Of a DNA stretch of 51,399 nt, positions 1 to 8,916 are shown in pieces (position 1 is the first letter of the stretch; each line of letters starts with the position of its first letter). The position numbers and the translations under genes were made by a program. Below the pieces are notes generated by a model. The model was given only the letters and a program-made list of their open reading frames with translations, was not told the origin of the DNA and searched no databases. This DNA comes from a virus. The DNA lies in IMG/VR virus record IMGVR_UViG_3300031758_000117, positions 1 through 51,399 of that record, one strand, 5' to 3'.

Positions 1-1982
1 TCTCCACGTGATGCTGGTAATGTTATTGTACCATCTTGAGTGAACGTGAAACTTCTTGTTGGTGAATCAAAAAGACCTTGATTCGTCTGAATAAGAACGC
101 TAGTTTTACCATACAGCACTGCTTGACTAGCATTATCCAAATATATTCCAGTATTACCACTTTGTGCATTTGCTGTTATTGATAATACTCCATCACCCTG
201 ATTGGTAATTCTTCCTTTGGAAGGTCCGAATATTAAAGTGCCGGGAAGAGCAAATGCACCATTTGAATGTAATTGAGCAGTGAAGCCACTATTAACTAAG
301 TTTGCTTTGTCAGTATTTGCTTGATTGTACGCAGCATTTGCCCAAATGAATGCAGCATTAGCATACTGACCAGTTGCATTCTGTGAGATGTATGCCGCAT
401 TGGCGTGATCAAAAGCGGCATTCGTTTTTATAAATGCACTGTTAGCCTGAATGTATGCGGCGTTAGCAGCAGCAAAAGCACCGTTAGCGTTTGCAAAGGC
501 AGCATTGGCTCTAGCAAAAGCACCATTGGCATTTGCGAAAGCATATGATGTGTAGACATACAGGTCTACTGTACCGTTTGCACCAAAGAAATAATTTGAG
601 AAGATAGCATTAGCACCTGTAATGCTACCATTTGAACCCGTTGTTGTTAAAGTATTTGATGTAAGATTACCAACAATGACAACATCACCAGTAACTTGAC
701 CACCAACGTTTGCATTGAGTGAATTGTTTGCACGAATAAATCCTGCATTTGCATGATTGAATGCGGCGTTGGACTGAATGAATCCTGAGTTTGCTTGAAT
801 ATATGCAGCATTAGCAGCAGCAAACGCACCATTGGCATTTGCAAAAGCGGCATTGGCTCTAGCAAAGGCACCGTTAGCATTTGCAAAGGCAGCGTTCGCA
901 TGATCAAACGCTGAATTTGTTTTTATGAAACCACTGTTTGCATGAATAAATGCTGCATTCGTTTGTATAAATGCCGAGTTTGCTTGAATGTAAGCAGCAT
1001 TAGCGGCAGCAAAAGCACCATTAGCATTTGCAAAGGCAGCATTAGCATGATGATATGCAGAGTTGGCTTGAATGAAACCACTGTTCGCATAATTACCTGA
1101 TGTATTCTGAAACTGAAATGCCGAATTAGCATGAAAGAATGCTGCGTTGGCTTGTTCAAATGCCGAGTTTGCTCTGATGCCACTTGTGTTCTGACTTGTG
1201 TATGCCGCATTTGCGTGTAAGTATGCCGCATTTACATGGAAGAACGATGAGTTGGCTTGAATGAATCCTGAGTTGGCATGAATATATGCCGCATTGGCCA
1301 TCGCAAGACCAGCATTTGCATTGGCAAAAGCAAAGTTGGCGTGTAAGAATGCTGAGTTTGCCTGAATAAAACCTGAGTTGGCATGATTGAACGAATAGTT
1401 GGCGTGTAAAAATGCCGAGTTTGCTTTTACAAATGCAGAGTTGGCATATGAAGAGGCAGCAGAACCGCCGAAGTCGTCATATGTAACACCGTCATTTGTA
1501 AACTGCCATTTGTTATCTGTTTCATTCCATAACAAATAAACATTTGGTTGTGCGCCACGATCAATTTCAATACCTGCATTCATTGTCGGTTCACCCGACG
1601 GACTGATTGCAGTATTCAGTGAAATGATATTATCACCAATTAATACAACAGGTACATTGGCACCAATCGAACCACCAACGATACTTAGATTACCTTGAAT
1701 GACAACATCACCGGTAATTAAGCCACCAACATTTGCATTCAGTGCATTATTTGCACGAACATAAGCAGAATTTGCATGATTGTGTGCGGTGTTTAATTTA
1801 TCATAAGCAGAAATGCCACGAATGTAAGAATCGTAGCCGCCAATAGGAATGGCACCCGTTTCTGCTGGTGAACCAATGAATAATGTATTACTGCTGTACG
1901 AATACGCTGGTTCGCCAATGTTTAGTGTTGCTGGTGTGTTCGACGTTAGCGAACGTTTTATTTGAATTGGTGTATTTGCCAT
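1..1982 (-). CDS. tail-fibre-like protein with heptad repeats (3' end outside window)
   Basis: The frame is open from an ATG at 1982 through the left edge, so the C terminus is missing. The N terminus is a short fibre-type head. It is followed by a module with the motifs AGIEIDRG, LLWNETDNKWQFTNDG and SSYANSAFV, which also occurs in the short fibre at 21709-22806. Most of the rest is a heptad repeat of the type ANSAFIQ/HANAAFA, in two blocks (about 720-1455 and 300-545) separated by a GDVVIVGNL-type beta segment. The last visible residues (FTFTQDGTITLPASRG) resemble fibre shaft/tip sequence. This is probably a long trimeric fibre or fibre adaptor on the virion surface. It is last in the minus-strand fibre cluster, 9 nt after the 73-aa gene, with no separate promoter seen. 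Confidence 0.8.
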   Translation of the reverse strand, partial: MANTPIQIKRSLTSNTPATLNIGEPAYSYSSNTLFIGSPAETGAIPIGGYDSYIRGISAYDKLNTAHNHANSAYVRANNALNANVGGLITGDVVIQGNLSIVGGSIGANVPVVLIGDNIISLNTAISPSGEPTMNAGIEIDRGAQPNVYLLWNETDNKWQFTNDGVTYDDFGGSAASSYANSAFVKANSAFLHANYSFNHANSGFIQANSAFLHANFAFANANAGLAMANAAYIHANSGFIQANSSFFHVNAAYLHANAAYTSQNTSGIRANSAFEQANAAFFHANSAFQFQNTSGNYANSGFIQANSAYHHANAAFANANGAFAAANAAYIQANSAFIQTNAAFIHANSGFIKTNSAFDHANAAFANANGAFARANAAFANANGAFAAANAAYIQANSGFIQSNAAFNHANAGFIRANNSLNANVGGQVTGDVVIVGNLTSNTLTTTGSNGSITGANAIFSNYFFGANGTVDLYVYTSYAFANANGAFARANAAFANANGAFAAANAAYIQANSAFIKTNAAFDHANAAYISQNATGQYANAAFIWANAAYNQANTDKANLVNSGFTAQLHSNGAFALPGTLIFGPSKGRITNQGDGVLSITANAQSGNTGIYLDNASQAVLYGKTSVLIQTNQGLFDSPTRSFTFTQDGTITLPASRG
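300..1455 (-). repeat. 21-bp (7-codon) coding repeats in fibre gene
   Basis: In-frame 21-bp units encode Ala-Asn-x-Ala-Phe/Tyr-x-x heptads. Near-identical multi-heptad stretches occur twice, at about 457-545 and 801-900, which points to recent unequal duplication. The two blocks are interrupted at about 546-720. Confidence 0.85.
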
Positions 1983-1991
1983 TTGTAATTC

Positions 1992-2213
1992 TTAGAATAA
2001 TCCACCGTCAAGTTTTTCTAAAACGGTAGTAGCAATTTTCATTTCAAAACGATTATTGGCTGAACTGTAAACTAAAGAGTCACCATCTTGAACATCCTCA
2101 GTTGATACATCGTTTATCTCAGCTAAAGTAACGTTTGGTTTTGGTTTATAATTTGGTGATACAAGCGTTGTTCTATTTGGTTGAAAAACCGTGACTTTAC
2201 CTAAATCTGGCAT
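1992..2213 (-). CDS. small fibre-associated protein
   Basis: A 73-aa protein. Its middle (DGDSLVYSSANNRFE) and end (KLDGGLF) match the short DGxxLVYxxxxxxF segments often found in phage fibre proteins (general knowledge, not searched). Here the segment is a separate gene rather than part of a larger fibre. It lies 3 nt downstream of the 111-aa gene and 9 nt before the repeat fibre, so it is probably co-translated with both. A structural or fibre-connector role is inferred from context only. Confidence 0.6.
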   Translation of the reverse strand: MPDLGKVTVFQPNRTTLVSPNYKPKPNVTLAEINDVSTEDVQDGDSLVYSSANNRFEMKIATTVLEKLDGGLF

Positions 2214-2216
2214 GAC

Positions 2217-2552
2217 TTACCTCGTAACGGATGGAAGAACAACAGCAGTGCCTTCTACTACACGGGTCACAGAATTGTCAACTGAGTTTCTAATAATCAA
2301 ATCATAAACATAACGACCTGGTGTTAGACTTGATGTATTCGCAGCGGTCATTGATAATGTGATTTGACCGTTGGCATTACCAGTAATTGTTGCTGTGAGT
2401 GTATTTGCTGATGAAGAATAATATGATTTGCGTAATTGTGCCGATGCAGAATATGTTGTAAGGTTTACAGAGTCACCTTGTGTATCATTCACTGTGACGG
2501 TTGATGTTAGGTTTGCACCTTGCTCAATGGTAATTTCTACGTAAGCAGCCAA
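2217..2552 (-). CDS. small virion protein, BppU/Ig-like beta domain, TTG start
   Basis: A 111-aa beta-rich protein. The pattern EITIEQGANLTSTVTV, then SASAQLRKSYYS, then LTPGRYVYDLIIR resembles the N-terminal domain of phage upper-baseplate (BppU-like) and other tail proteins. This is pattern recognition, not a search. The start codon is TTG (2550-2552), chosen because AGAAGGAG lies 7 nt upstream and the protein begins at a natural domain boundary (AAYVEI). A degenerate late promoter sits 22 nt upstream, just past a strong terminator, so this gene probably starts a separate transcript for the final fibre genes. Confidence 0.65.
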   Translation of the reverse strand: MAAYVEITIEQGANLTSTVTVNDTQGDSVNLTTYSASAQLRKSYYSSSANTLTATITGNANGQITLSMTAANTSSLTPGRYVYDLIIRNSVDNSVTRVVEGTAVVLPSVTR

Positions 2553-2573
2553 GACTATCTCCTTCTAATCGTG

Positions 2574-2581
2574 TATTTAGT
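2574..2581 (-). promoter_or_regulatory. candidate late promoter, one mismatch (ACTAAATA)
   Basis: ACTAAATA on the minus strand differs at one position from NATAAATA. It sits 22 nt upstream of the TTG start at 2552, the same spacing as other late promoters in the window, and directly downstream of the terminator at 2601-2625. Confidence 0.45.
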
Positions 2582-2600
2582 CAATCTTGTACCGCTAATA

Positions 2601-2625
2601 AAAAACCCCGACAAGCGGGGTTTTT
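2601..2625 (-). terminator. intrinsic terminator, bidirectional
   Basis: A perfect 10-bp inverted repeat (AAAAACCCCG / CGGGGTTTTT) with a 5-nt ACAAG loop. On the minus strand it follows the 129-aa gene (stop at 2648) and ends in a T run. It is symmetrical and could work on both strands. Confidence 0.85.
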
Positions 2626-2647
2626 ATTTTAAAAATGAAAAACAATG

Positions 2648-3037
2648 TTATGCTGGTTGCTCTTCAACTTCTTTCCATGAAGTTGTTTCTTCATCCCATG
2701 AATACATTTTCTTACCTTCACCTATACCCATGTCTGCTGGCTGTGGTACAGGTGCTTCCCAATTTGCTTCTTCTGTGTTTAACACCCATGAAGCAAATGG
2801 TTTAGGTGGAACGAATGCATCAAGTTCTGCATTGTATGTATAACCGATACCTGCATAACGCTTACGGAAGTTGTGATTGTATGATGTTTGCTTCCAATTG
2901 CCACCGAACAATCTTTGGCAAAAACCAATACCCATTTCTTCACGTTCTTGACCACCAGCGTCAAGCAGTTCATTGTTAGACACAACAATGACCTGTGTTA
3001 CTACATTGTTATCATCAAGTTGTGCAAAATGTGCCAT
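2648..3037 (-). CDS. conserved marine phage protein, function unknown
   Basis: A 129-aa soluble protein. It has an N-terminal MAHFAQLDDNNVVTQVIVV segment, a central GFCQRLFGGNWKQTSYN segment, AGIGYTYNAELDAFVPPKPF, and a Trp/Glu-rich C terminus (MYSWDEETTSWKE). I recognise this pattern from many marine T4-like phages, where it is left as hypothetical. It is monocistronic here: a perfect late promoter (TATAAATA) lies 37 nt upstream and a strong terminator just downstream. Strong late expression fits a virion or assembly role, but no function can be assigned. Confidence 0.75.
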   Translation of the reverse strand: MAHFAQLDDNNVVTQVIVVSNNELLDAGGQEREEMGIGFCQRLFGGNWKQTSYNHNFRKRYAGIGYTYNAELDAFVPPKPFASWVLNTEEANWEAPVPQPADMGIGEGKKMYSWDEETTSWKEVEEQPA

Positions 3038-3073
3038 TTGTAAAACTCCCTCTTTGTTTAAAAAGTTACTTTG

Positions 3074-3081
3074 TATTTATA
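3074..3081 (-). promoter_or_regulatory. late promoter TATAAATA
   Basis: A perfect T4-type late promoter on the minus strand, 37 nt upstream of the 129-aa gene. A second candidate, CATAAATA, lies in tandem at 3086-3093 and overlaps the stop codon of the preceding glycine-rich gene. Confidence 0.8.
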
Positions 3082-3088
3082 AATCTAT

Positions 3089-5557
3089 TTATGTCCATTT
3101 GAGAATAACAATACCAGAGCCACCAGAACCTCCGTTAAAGTTCGGGAAATAGCCACCACCACCGCCTCCACCAGTGAAATTGTTTGAGGAAAAACCATTA
3201 CCATTAGGTCCACCATTGGCACCTCCACCACTTCCACCTGTGCCGGCACCGGCTGATGCAGCAGAGCCCCCTCCACCACCAGAATAACCAGTGTTTGCTC
3301 CTGTAATTGAAGAAAACGCTCCTACGCCACCAAAATTAACTGGTGCGCTTCCTCCAGAACCACCAGCACCACCACCACCAGCGGTGTATGCAAAAAATCC
3401 TGGGTTGTGACGACCTGTTCCACCAGAGTTGCCTTGCCCCGATACACCAGGCGCACCTATTCCGTCACCGCCATTTGAATAACCACTGCCTGGACATCCT
3501 CCACCACCACCTGAACCACCACTTCTACCATCACCCTGTGGTGTAGAAAATCCGCCACCCCCACCGCCACCACCTTCAGACCAAACAGAAGGAAATGGTG
3601 ATGTACCATAAATTCCAGAATTTGAGCCGTTTGAACCTTGAAATATTGGGAAGATAGCACCGCCACCACCGCCACCAACAACAACAGTGTATGTTTGTCT
3701 TGGAGTCACAGCCAAACTGGACGATGTTCTATACCCACCACCGCCGCCACCGCCGCCACCAACGGTACCACCACCGCCACCACCAGCAACAATTAAATAT
3801 TCTACACTTATGACGCCTTCTGGAGCAGTCCATGCAGCAGTGTTTGAGAAAATTGCCAGTTTGTTTTGTGTACCAGAAACTTTGATAACTGCAAAACCTG
3901 AGCCACCCGCACCGCCAGCATTTGTGCTTAAATAAGTTGTTCCTTTACCACCGCCACCACCACCTGTTGTGTTTGCGCCAGCAGTTGCATTTCTTGTTGC
4001 ATCACTTCCTTGTCCACCACCACCCGTACCACCATTACCGGCGGTGCCCGGAGAATCTCCAGCACCACCTCCACCACCACCAGCATATGCTGTGTTTGAA
4101 CCAGTAATTGTTGAAAATGCTCCTACTCCACCAGCACCAGAAACACTTGAAGTCCCATTGGAGCCAACAGCACCCGCACCACCGCCGCCACCCGCTGAAC
4201 GTGAACCCCCATCAAAACTGCTGCCTCCATTATTTCCTTGACCTAAAGTTCCTAAACCACCTAATTGAACACCAAATGTCCCAGACCCACCACCACCCGA
4301 ACCACCGGAGAGTCCAAAATTTTGACCAGCACCACCATTATCTCCACCACCGCCACCGCCGCCAATGCTAACAAGGGTGCTAAAAATAGAATTACCACCA
4401 TTAGAACCTCTTGTGCCGTTTGAAGATGCTCCTGCACCGCCTGCACCAATGGTAATTGTGTATATGTCGTTTACATTTACAGGGAAATTGGTGCCCTGCA
4501 ATAAACCACCCGCACCACCACCACCGCCTCTGCTTGATCCACCACCGCCGCCACCGCCCACTAATAGATAATCAATTGTTGTTACACCTTCAGGAACTCT
4601 AAACTGACCTGTATTTGCAAAAAAGAAAATTTGATTGGCAGGATTGTTGAAACGCCATCTGAGAATGACTACGCCGGAGCCACCTGCTCTTCCACCAATA
4701 CCAGAACCACCACGATGTCCGCCACCACCACCACCAGTGTTGATTACTCCTTCTGTACCGTCACCAGGGTCACTGACCGCTCCATTTCCACCACCACCAG
4801 CACCACCCCTTGCGCCCGGTGCAGTAGGTGCAGAAAATTGTCCAGGACCACCACCCGCACCACCTCCAGCATATGCTGTATTTGAACCAGTAATCGTAGA
4901 AAATATTCCTACACCACCATTACCACCAACTCCAGAAGCACCATTAAATCCATTTCCACCAGCACCGCCGCCGCCACCACCCGAATAGCCAGTGCCGGGT
5001 TGTCCGCCACCTCCACGATTTCCTTGGCTGAGTGTATTTACTGTTATAATTTGAGTGTTTGTGCCTTGATTACCACCAGAAGAACCAATCACAACAGGTG
5101 GAACATATTGATGTCCGCCGCCTCCACCAAAAGCGACTACATTTGAAAATGGAGCACCAGCAGTTAATGAAGAGTTTGAACCTATTTTACCTTCAGCGTT
5201 ATAGTCTGATGTTGCGCCACCTCCACCAATTGTAATTGTATAAGTTTGTCCCGGTGTCACAGAAAGATTGGTGCCTTGTAAAACACCACCGGCGCCACCG
5301 CCGCCACCACCAACACCACCGTAACCACCGCCACCTCCACCACCAACAACAAGATATTCAACTTCCGACACACCCGTTGGGGCCACCCACGATGAACTTG
5401 TCGTGAAAACTTGAACACCAACAGGTGGGTCTGGCCACAGATTGGATATTTTTGCTAATTGAATTTCATTAGTTGTCCACATACCCACAGCAGAAATAGG
5501 TGTAGAAATATTTCTAACACCAATTATACCACCATTAAATCTTCTACTAATTGCCAT
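3089..5557 (-). CDS. glycine-rich three-domain adhesin-like tail protein
   Basis: An 822-aa protein with a short unique head (about residues 1-50, ending LWPDPPVGVQVF) followed by three tandem glycine-rich domains. Each opens with a motif like TAAWTAPEGVISVEYLIV, continues with long Gly/Ser/Ala runs including VTPGQTYTITIGGGG, and closes with GGSGIVILKW. Domains begin near nt 5430, 4650 and 3880. The same layout recurs in the next gene (861 aa), so the pair is a tandem duplication. Gly-rich domains of this kind occur at phage fibre tips and may form polyglycine-II bundles as in Salmonella phage S16 gp38 (family knowledge; analogy is inferred). The likely role is host recognition at a fibre tip. 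Confidence 0.7.
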   Translation of the reverse strand: MAISRRFNGGIIGVRNISTPISAVGMWTTNEIQLAKISNLWPDPPVGVQVFTTSSSWVAPTGVSEVEYLVVGGGGGGGYGGVGGGGGGAGGVLQGTNLSVTPGQTYTITIGGGGATSDYNAEGKIGSNSSLTAGAPFSNVVAFGGGGGHQYVPPVVIGSSGGNQGTNTQIITVNTLSQGNRGGGGQPGTGYSGGGGGGAGGNGFNGASGVGGNGGVGIFSTITGSNTAYAGGGAGGGPGQFSAPTAPGARGGAGGGGNGAVSDPGDGTEGVINTGGGGGGHRGGSGIGGRAGGSGVVILRWRFNNPANQIFFFANTGQFRVPEGVTTIDYLLVGGGGGGGSSRGGGGGAGGLLQGTNFPVNVNDIYTITIGAGGAGASSNGTRGSNGGNSIFSTLVSIGGGGGGGDNGGAGQNFGLSGGSGGGGSGTFGVQLGGLGTLGQGNNGGSSFDGGSRSAGGGGGAGAVGSNGTSSVSGAGGVGAFSTITGSNTAYAGGGGGGAGDSPGTAGNGGTGGGGQGSDATRNATAGANTTGGGGGGKGTTYLSTNAGGAGGSGFAVIKVSGTQNKLAIFSNTAAWTAPEGVISVEYLIVAGGGGGGTVGGGGGGGGGYRTSSSLAVTPRQTYTVVVGGGGGGAIFPIFQGSNGSNSGIYGTSPFPSVWSEGGGGGGGGFSTPQGDGRSGGSGGGGGCPGSGYSNGGDGIGAPGVSGQGNSGGTGRHNPGFFAYTAGGGGAGGSGGSAPVNFGGVGAFSSITGANTGYSGGGGGSAASAGAGTGGSGGGANGGPNGNGFSSNNFTGGGGGGGYFPNFNGGSGGSGIVILKWT

Positions 5558-5560
5558 TTG

Positions 5561-8146
5561 TTATGTCCATTTGAGAATGACGATACCGCCACCACCAGAA
5601 CCACCTGTTGTTCCTGAGTTTTCAACACCACCGCCGCCACCACTACCAGTGGCAGCAGCTCCAGTAGTTCCACTAGTGGCAGGTCCTGTGCCACCACGAC
5701 CGCCTATACCCATGCCACCATCAGCACCAGGACCATCAGTATTGTTTCCACCACCGCCACCGCCAGCAGCATAACCTGTGTTTGATCCGGAAATTGATGA
5801 GAATATTCCTATGCCGCCATTACCTGCTGCTGGACCAGTTCCATTTTGTCCTACACCACCAGCACCACCACCGCCGGCACCAGCGTATTGTGCGCCACCA
5901 GGAGTTGATCCACCCGCACTACCCTCTGAAGGTGAATAACCACCAAGATTACCTGGCGCACCTGTTACTTGAATATAGCCAGTGGCGCCACCACCAGAAC
6001 CACCCGACATTGCTGCATAATATGCTGGTGCGGAATAACCACCACCTCTACCACCACCTGATGACCATACAGCAGTAAATGGTGAAGAACCAAAAATACC
6101 TGAATTAGAACCGTTTGTAGATTGTGCGCCAGGTGAAGGTGCGCCTGCTGCTCCACCACCACCAACACTGATGGTCATTGTTGCTCCAGGTGTAACTGTT
6201 AGTGCCGGACTTGTTCTAAAACCACCAGCACCACCACCGCCTGCACCAGCACCAGTACCACCGTCAGTGCCTCCAGCACCACCACCACCGACGATGAGAT
6301 ATTCAACACTTGTTACACCAGCAGGTACGTTCCATGTGGCTGTGTTAGAAAAGATTACGATTTTGTTTTGCACAGAGGAAACTTTGATGACTGCAAAACC
6401 AGAACCGCCGGCGCCACCATTATAAGCTGTTGCACCCGCATCGGTATAACCACCACCACCGCCGCCGCCACCACGATTCGTTAAACCGTTCCCACCGGTT
6501 GATGCTGATGGGGAATTCACCCCATTTGCACCACCACAAATAAAATGTCCGAAAGGTGCGTTTGTTGGGTTTGCATAGGCGCCGCCACCACCCCCACCTG
6601 CATAACCAACATTAGCACCAGTGATTGACGAAAATATTCCGATACCACCATTTGAAGAACCCGTTGGTGAGGCTGCTGGTCCACCAAAGCCGGCGCCACT
6701 AGCACCACCTCCTCCACCAGAACGGTCACTATTATTACCAGAAACACTACCACCAGCACCACCATCAAACCCCTGACCGGGAGTGGCTCTTCCTCCTGGT
6801 GTTGTATTGTTTATACCTCTACCATTACCACCACCTGAACCACCATTTCTACCATAACCACTATCGGTTGCAGCACCACCCCCACCACCTATCGCCGTGA
6901 ATAATGGAGCATTAGCTGTGTTACCAGCAGATAAGATTGTGTTTACTCCATTACCACCGGCGACTGGATGTGCGCCGGCTGAGCCACCAGCACCTATTGT
7001 TATTGTGTAAAGTTGATTTGGTCCTACGGAGTACCCCATACCTTGCAATAAACCACCTGCACCACCGCCACCACCTATACGAGCGCCACCGCCACCACCT
7101 CCAGCGACTAATAGATAATCAATTGATGTTACACCATCAGGTACTCTGAATTGTCCTGTGTTTGCAAAGACAAAAACTTGATTAGCGGGATTGTTGAATC
7201 GCCATTTGAGGATGACTACACCAGAGGCGCCACCACCTGCTTTACCATATTGACTGACAGGAGAACCCTGATAAGAACTACCTCCACCACCACCACCCGA
7301 ATTATTTGCACCACTTTGTGCTGTGGTAGTTGTGAACACAGGTGAAGAATTTCCTCCACCATATGAAGGATTACCACCACCACCAAAACCATTTATAGTC
7401 GCCGAAAAATATGCACCTCCACCACCACCTCCAGCATAACCAACATTGGCTCCAGTAATAGAAGAGAAAATACCTATACCGCCATTACCACCAGCAACCA
7501 CTGGGCTAGATGTGCCAGAAGTGCCTGCTGAACCAGCACCACCTCCACCCGCTGAGATATCACCTGGTCCAACTGTTACGGCGTTTCCACCACCAAATCC
7601 TTGTCCTGGTGTGGCTGCACCTCCTTGAAATGGAGCAACTCTTCCTGCACCACCACCCGAACCGCCAGAACATCCAGCAGTATTCAAAGGACTGGGATCA
7701 TCACCACCACCGGCACCACCACCCACTCCCCAAATAGCAGGAAATGGCGACGAAGACCAGATGCCAGAGTTTGAACCGTTTGAGCCTCTAGACGCTGCTG
7801 GACCAAAATTTCCTGCGCCACCACCCGCACCAACAACGATTGTATACAATTGTCCTGGTGTAACAACTAAGTTTGTTCCACTTAAAAACCCACCTGCACC
7901 ACCACCGCCACCCAATGTTCCACCAGCACCACCACCAGCAACGACAAGGTATTCAACCTGCGTTACACCTGATGGTGCTACCCAGGTTGTACTTTCATTG
8001 AAAACCTGAACACCAACAGACGGGTCTGGCCATAAGCCAGCAAGTCTACTGATACCTATTTGGTCAAGTGTCCAAATACCCGAAGCGCCAACAAATGACG
8101 ATGGGTTGTTTAGACCAATCAAACCGCCATTTAAACCTAAAGGCAT
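5561..8146 (-). CDS. glycine-rich three-domain adhesin-like tail protein (paralogue)
   Basis: An 861-aa paralogue of the downstream 822-aa protein. The heads align (NGGLIGL..., LWPDPSVGVQVF), and each of its three Gly-rich domains best matches the same-numbered domain of the neighbour: domain 2 of both starts NNPANQ-(I/V)-F-x-FANTGQFRVP, domain 3 of both starts QNK-x-x-IFSNTA. This indicates whole-gene duplication after the domains had triplicated. Domains begin near nt 8030, 7200 and 6385. The start ATG overlaps the stop of the 127-aa gene (TAATG), so translation is coupled. The role is probably receptor binding at a fibre tip, inferred from composition and position. Confidence 0.7.
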   Translation of the reverse strand: MPLGLNGGLIGLNNPSSFVGASGIWTLDQIGISRLAGLWPDPSVGVQVFNESTTWVAPSGVTQVEYLVVAGGGAGGTLGGGGGAGGFLSGTNLVVTPGQLYTIVVGAGGGAGNFGPAASRGSNGSNSGIWSSSPFPAIWGVGGGAGGGDDPSPLNTAGCSGGSGGGAGRVAPFQGGAATPGQGFGGGNAVTVGPGDISAGGGGAGSAGTSGTSSPVVAGGNGGIGIFSSITGANVGYAGGGGGGAYFSATINGFGGGGNPSYGGGNSSPVFTTTTAQSGANNSGGGGGGSSYQGSPVSQYGKAGGGASGVVILKWRFNNPANQVFVFANTGQFRVPDGVTSIDYLLVAGGGGGGARIGGGGGAGGLLQGMGYSVGPNQLYTITIGAGGSAGAHPVAGGNGVNTILSAGNTANAPLFTAIGGGGGAATDSGYGRNGGSGGGNGRGINNTTPGGRATPGQGFDGGAGGSVSGNNSDRSGGGGGASGAGFGGPAASPTGSSNGGIGIFSSITGANVGYAGGGGGGAYANPTNAPFGHFICGGANGVNSPSASTGGNGLTNRGGGGGGGGYTDAGATAYNGGAGGSGFAVIKVSSVQNKIVIFSNTATWNVPAGVTSVEYLIVGGGGAGGTDGGTGAGAGGGGAGGFRTSPALTVTPGATMTISVGGGGAAGAPSPGAQSTNGSNSGIFGSSPFTAVWSSGGGRGGGYSAPAYYAAMSGGSGGGATGYIQVTGAPGNLGGYSPSEGSAGGSTPGGAQYAGAGGGGAGGVGQNGTGPAAGNGGIGIFSSISGSNTGYAAGGGGGGNNTDGPGADGGMGIGGRGGTGPATSGTTGAAATGSGGGGGVENSGTTGGSGGGGIVILKWT

Positions 8147-8529
8147 TAGCTAATCTCTTCGAACGATGAGATGAAGTGTAGACGATTGTTTGCATCAGCC
8201 CTGACTCTGATATTATCACCTTCTTCTAAGTAAAGTGATTTTGACAGAATATCAAGTGATGATTTGGCAGGTACAGTAACTACGTTTGCGATTGCATAAA
8301 CTGAGTTACCAACACCTGTGCTTGAATTTTGTGCGCCAAATTTAAACAGTTCTACTGATACATTGCCAGCGTTTGTTCCGTCAACATTTGATACAATCAG
8401 TGTGTTAATTTTAAACACTTTATTTGAGTTGACGGGATTAACAATTACTGATGATGCAACGGTAGTAATGTTGGCGACATTACTTTTACCTCTAATATCT
8501 AATACGCTAACAATGTTTGGCGCAGCCAT
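8146..8529 (-). CDS. small virion beta-protein, family A
   Basis: A 127-aa beta-rich protein with the segments KVFKINTLIVSNVDGTNAGN-VSVELF and SLYLEEGDNIRV. The same outline (a central 'xxIxIxNxxxxxxxxVSVxL' strand set, then an 'LxxGDxLxV' strand) recurs at 11232-11570 and 12041-12373, so I treat the three as one family. Such proteins are usually annotated in marine phages as structural or unknown. The gene follows a family-B gene and precedes a glycine-rich adhesin, exactly as at 11232-11570. An RBS GGAGGTTAATAA precedes the ATG. It may be a fibre collar or adaptor, which is inference from the cassette. Confidence 0.6.
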   Translation of the reverse strand: MAAPNIVSVLDIRGKSNVANITTVASSVIVNPVNSNKVFKINTLIVSNVDGTNAGNVSVELFKFGAQNSSTGVGNSVYAIANVVTVPAKSSLDILSKSLYLEEGDNIRVRADANNRLHFISSFEEIS

Positions 8530-8532
8530 TTA

Positions 8533-8898
8533 TTAACCTCCGAAAATGATTGAGCCGACTAAGCCCGAACCTGTAATTTTTGAATTTGCTGATGGTGAAA
8601 ATTTTGCTACTGTTACTGAACCATCGACTGGAACTTGTGTCGCCATGACACCATTACCTAAATGGTGTGCAACAACATTATTTGTACCTGATGCTGGTGG
8701 TGTTGTAAAGACAAGGTAATCTACATTTAATGTATAATCGACACCTGGAGTCTTATAAGAACCATCAACAAAAACTGCCACAGAAGCAGCAGTAGCAGGT
8801 ATGCGTATCATTGGTCCAAAGACCGTTTCGCTACCTGTACCACTGAAAACATCAGCAGTAAAAGGTACAGATGTTACTTGATTTCCAATGTACGACAT
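8533..8898 (-). CDS. small virion protein, family B (MSYIGN)
   Basis: A 121-aa protein starting MSYIGNQVTSVPFTADVFSG. It shares layout with 11586-12041: an N-terminal M-x-YIGN, then FSGTG-x-x-T-x-F, a 'VxVxVDGxxKTPGxDYTL' strand set, and a C-terminal 'VTVAKFSP...GSIIFGG' tail like the VTQTALASG...FLFGG tail of its paralogue. YIGN proteins with this repeat are common in marine phage fibre clusters. A late promoter (GATAAATA) ends 20 nt upstream, so this gene starts a transcript that also covers the family-A and glycine-rich genes. A structural role is inferred. Confidence 0.62.
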   Translation of the reverse strand: MSYIGNQVTSVPFTADVFSGTGSETVFGPMIRIPATAASVAVFVDGSYKTPGVDYTLNVDYLVFTTPPASGTNNVVAHHLGNGVMATQVPVDGSVTVAKFSPSANSKITGSGLVGSIIFGG

Positions 8899-8916
8899 TT
8901 AATTCCTTATTTGTTT

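Noticed and set aside
647-1231. Minus-strand open frames of 86 and 102 aa
   Set aside because: They are out-of-frame shadows (Met/Gln/Leu-rich) of the heptad repeats of the left-edge fibre.
300-1455. CRISPR array
   Set aside because: The repeats are 21 bp, degenerate, contiguous and in frame with a coding sequence; there are no spacers and no cas genes.
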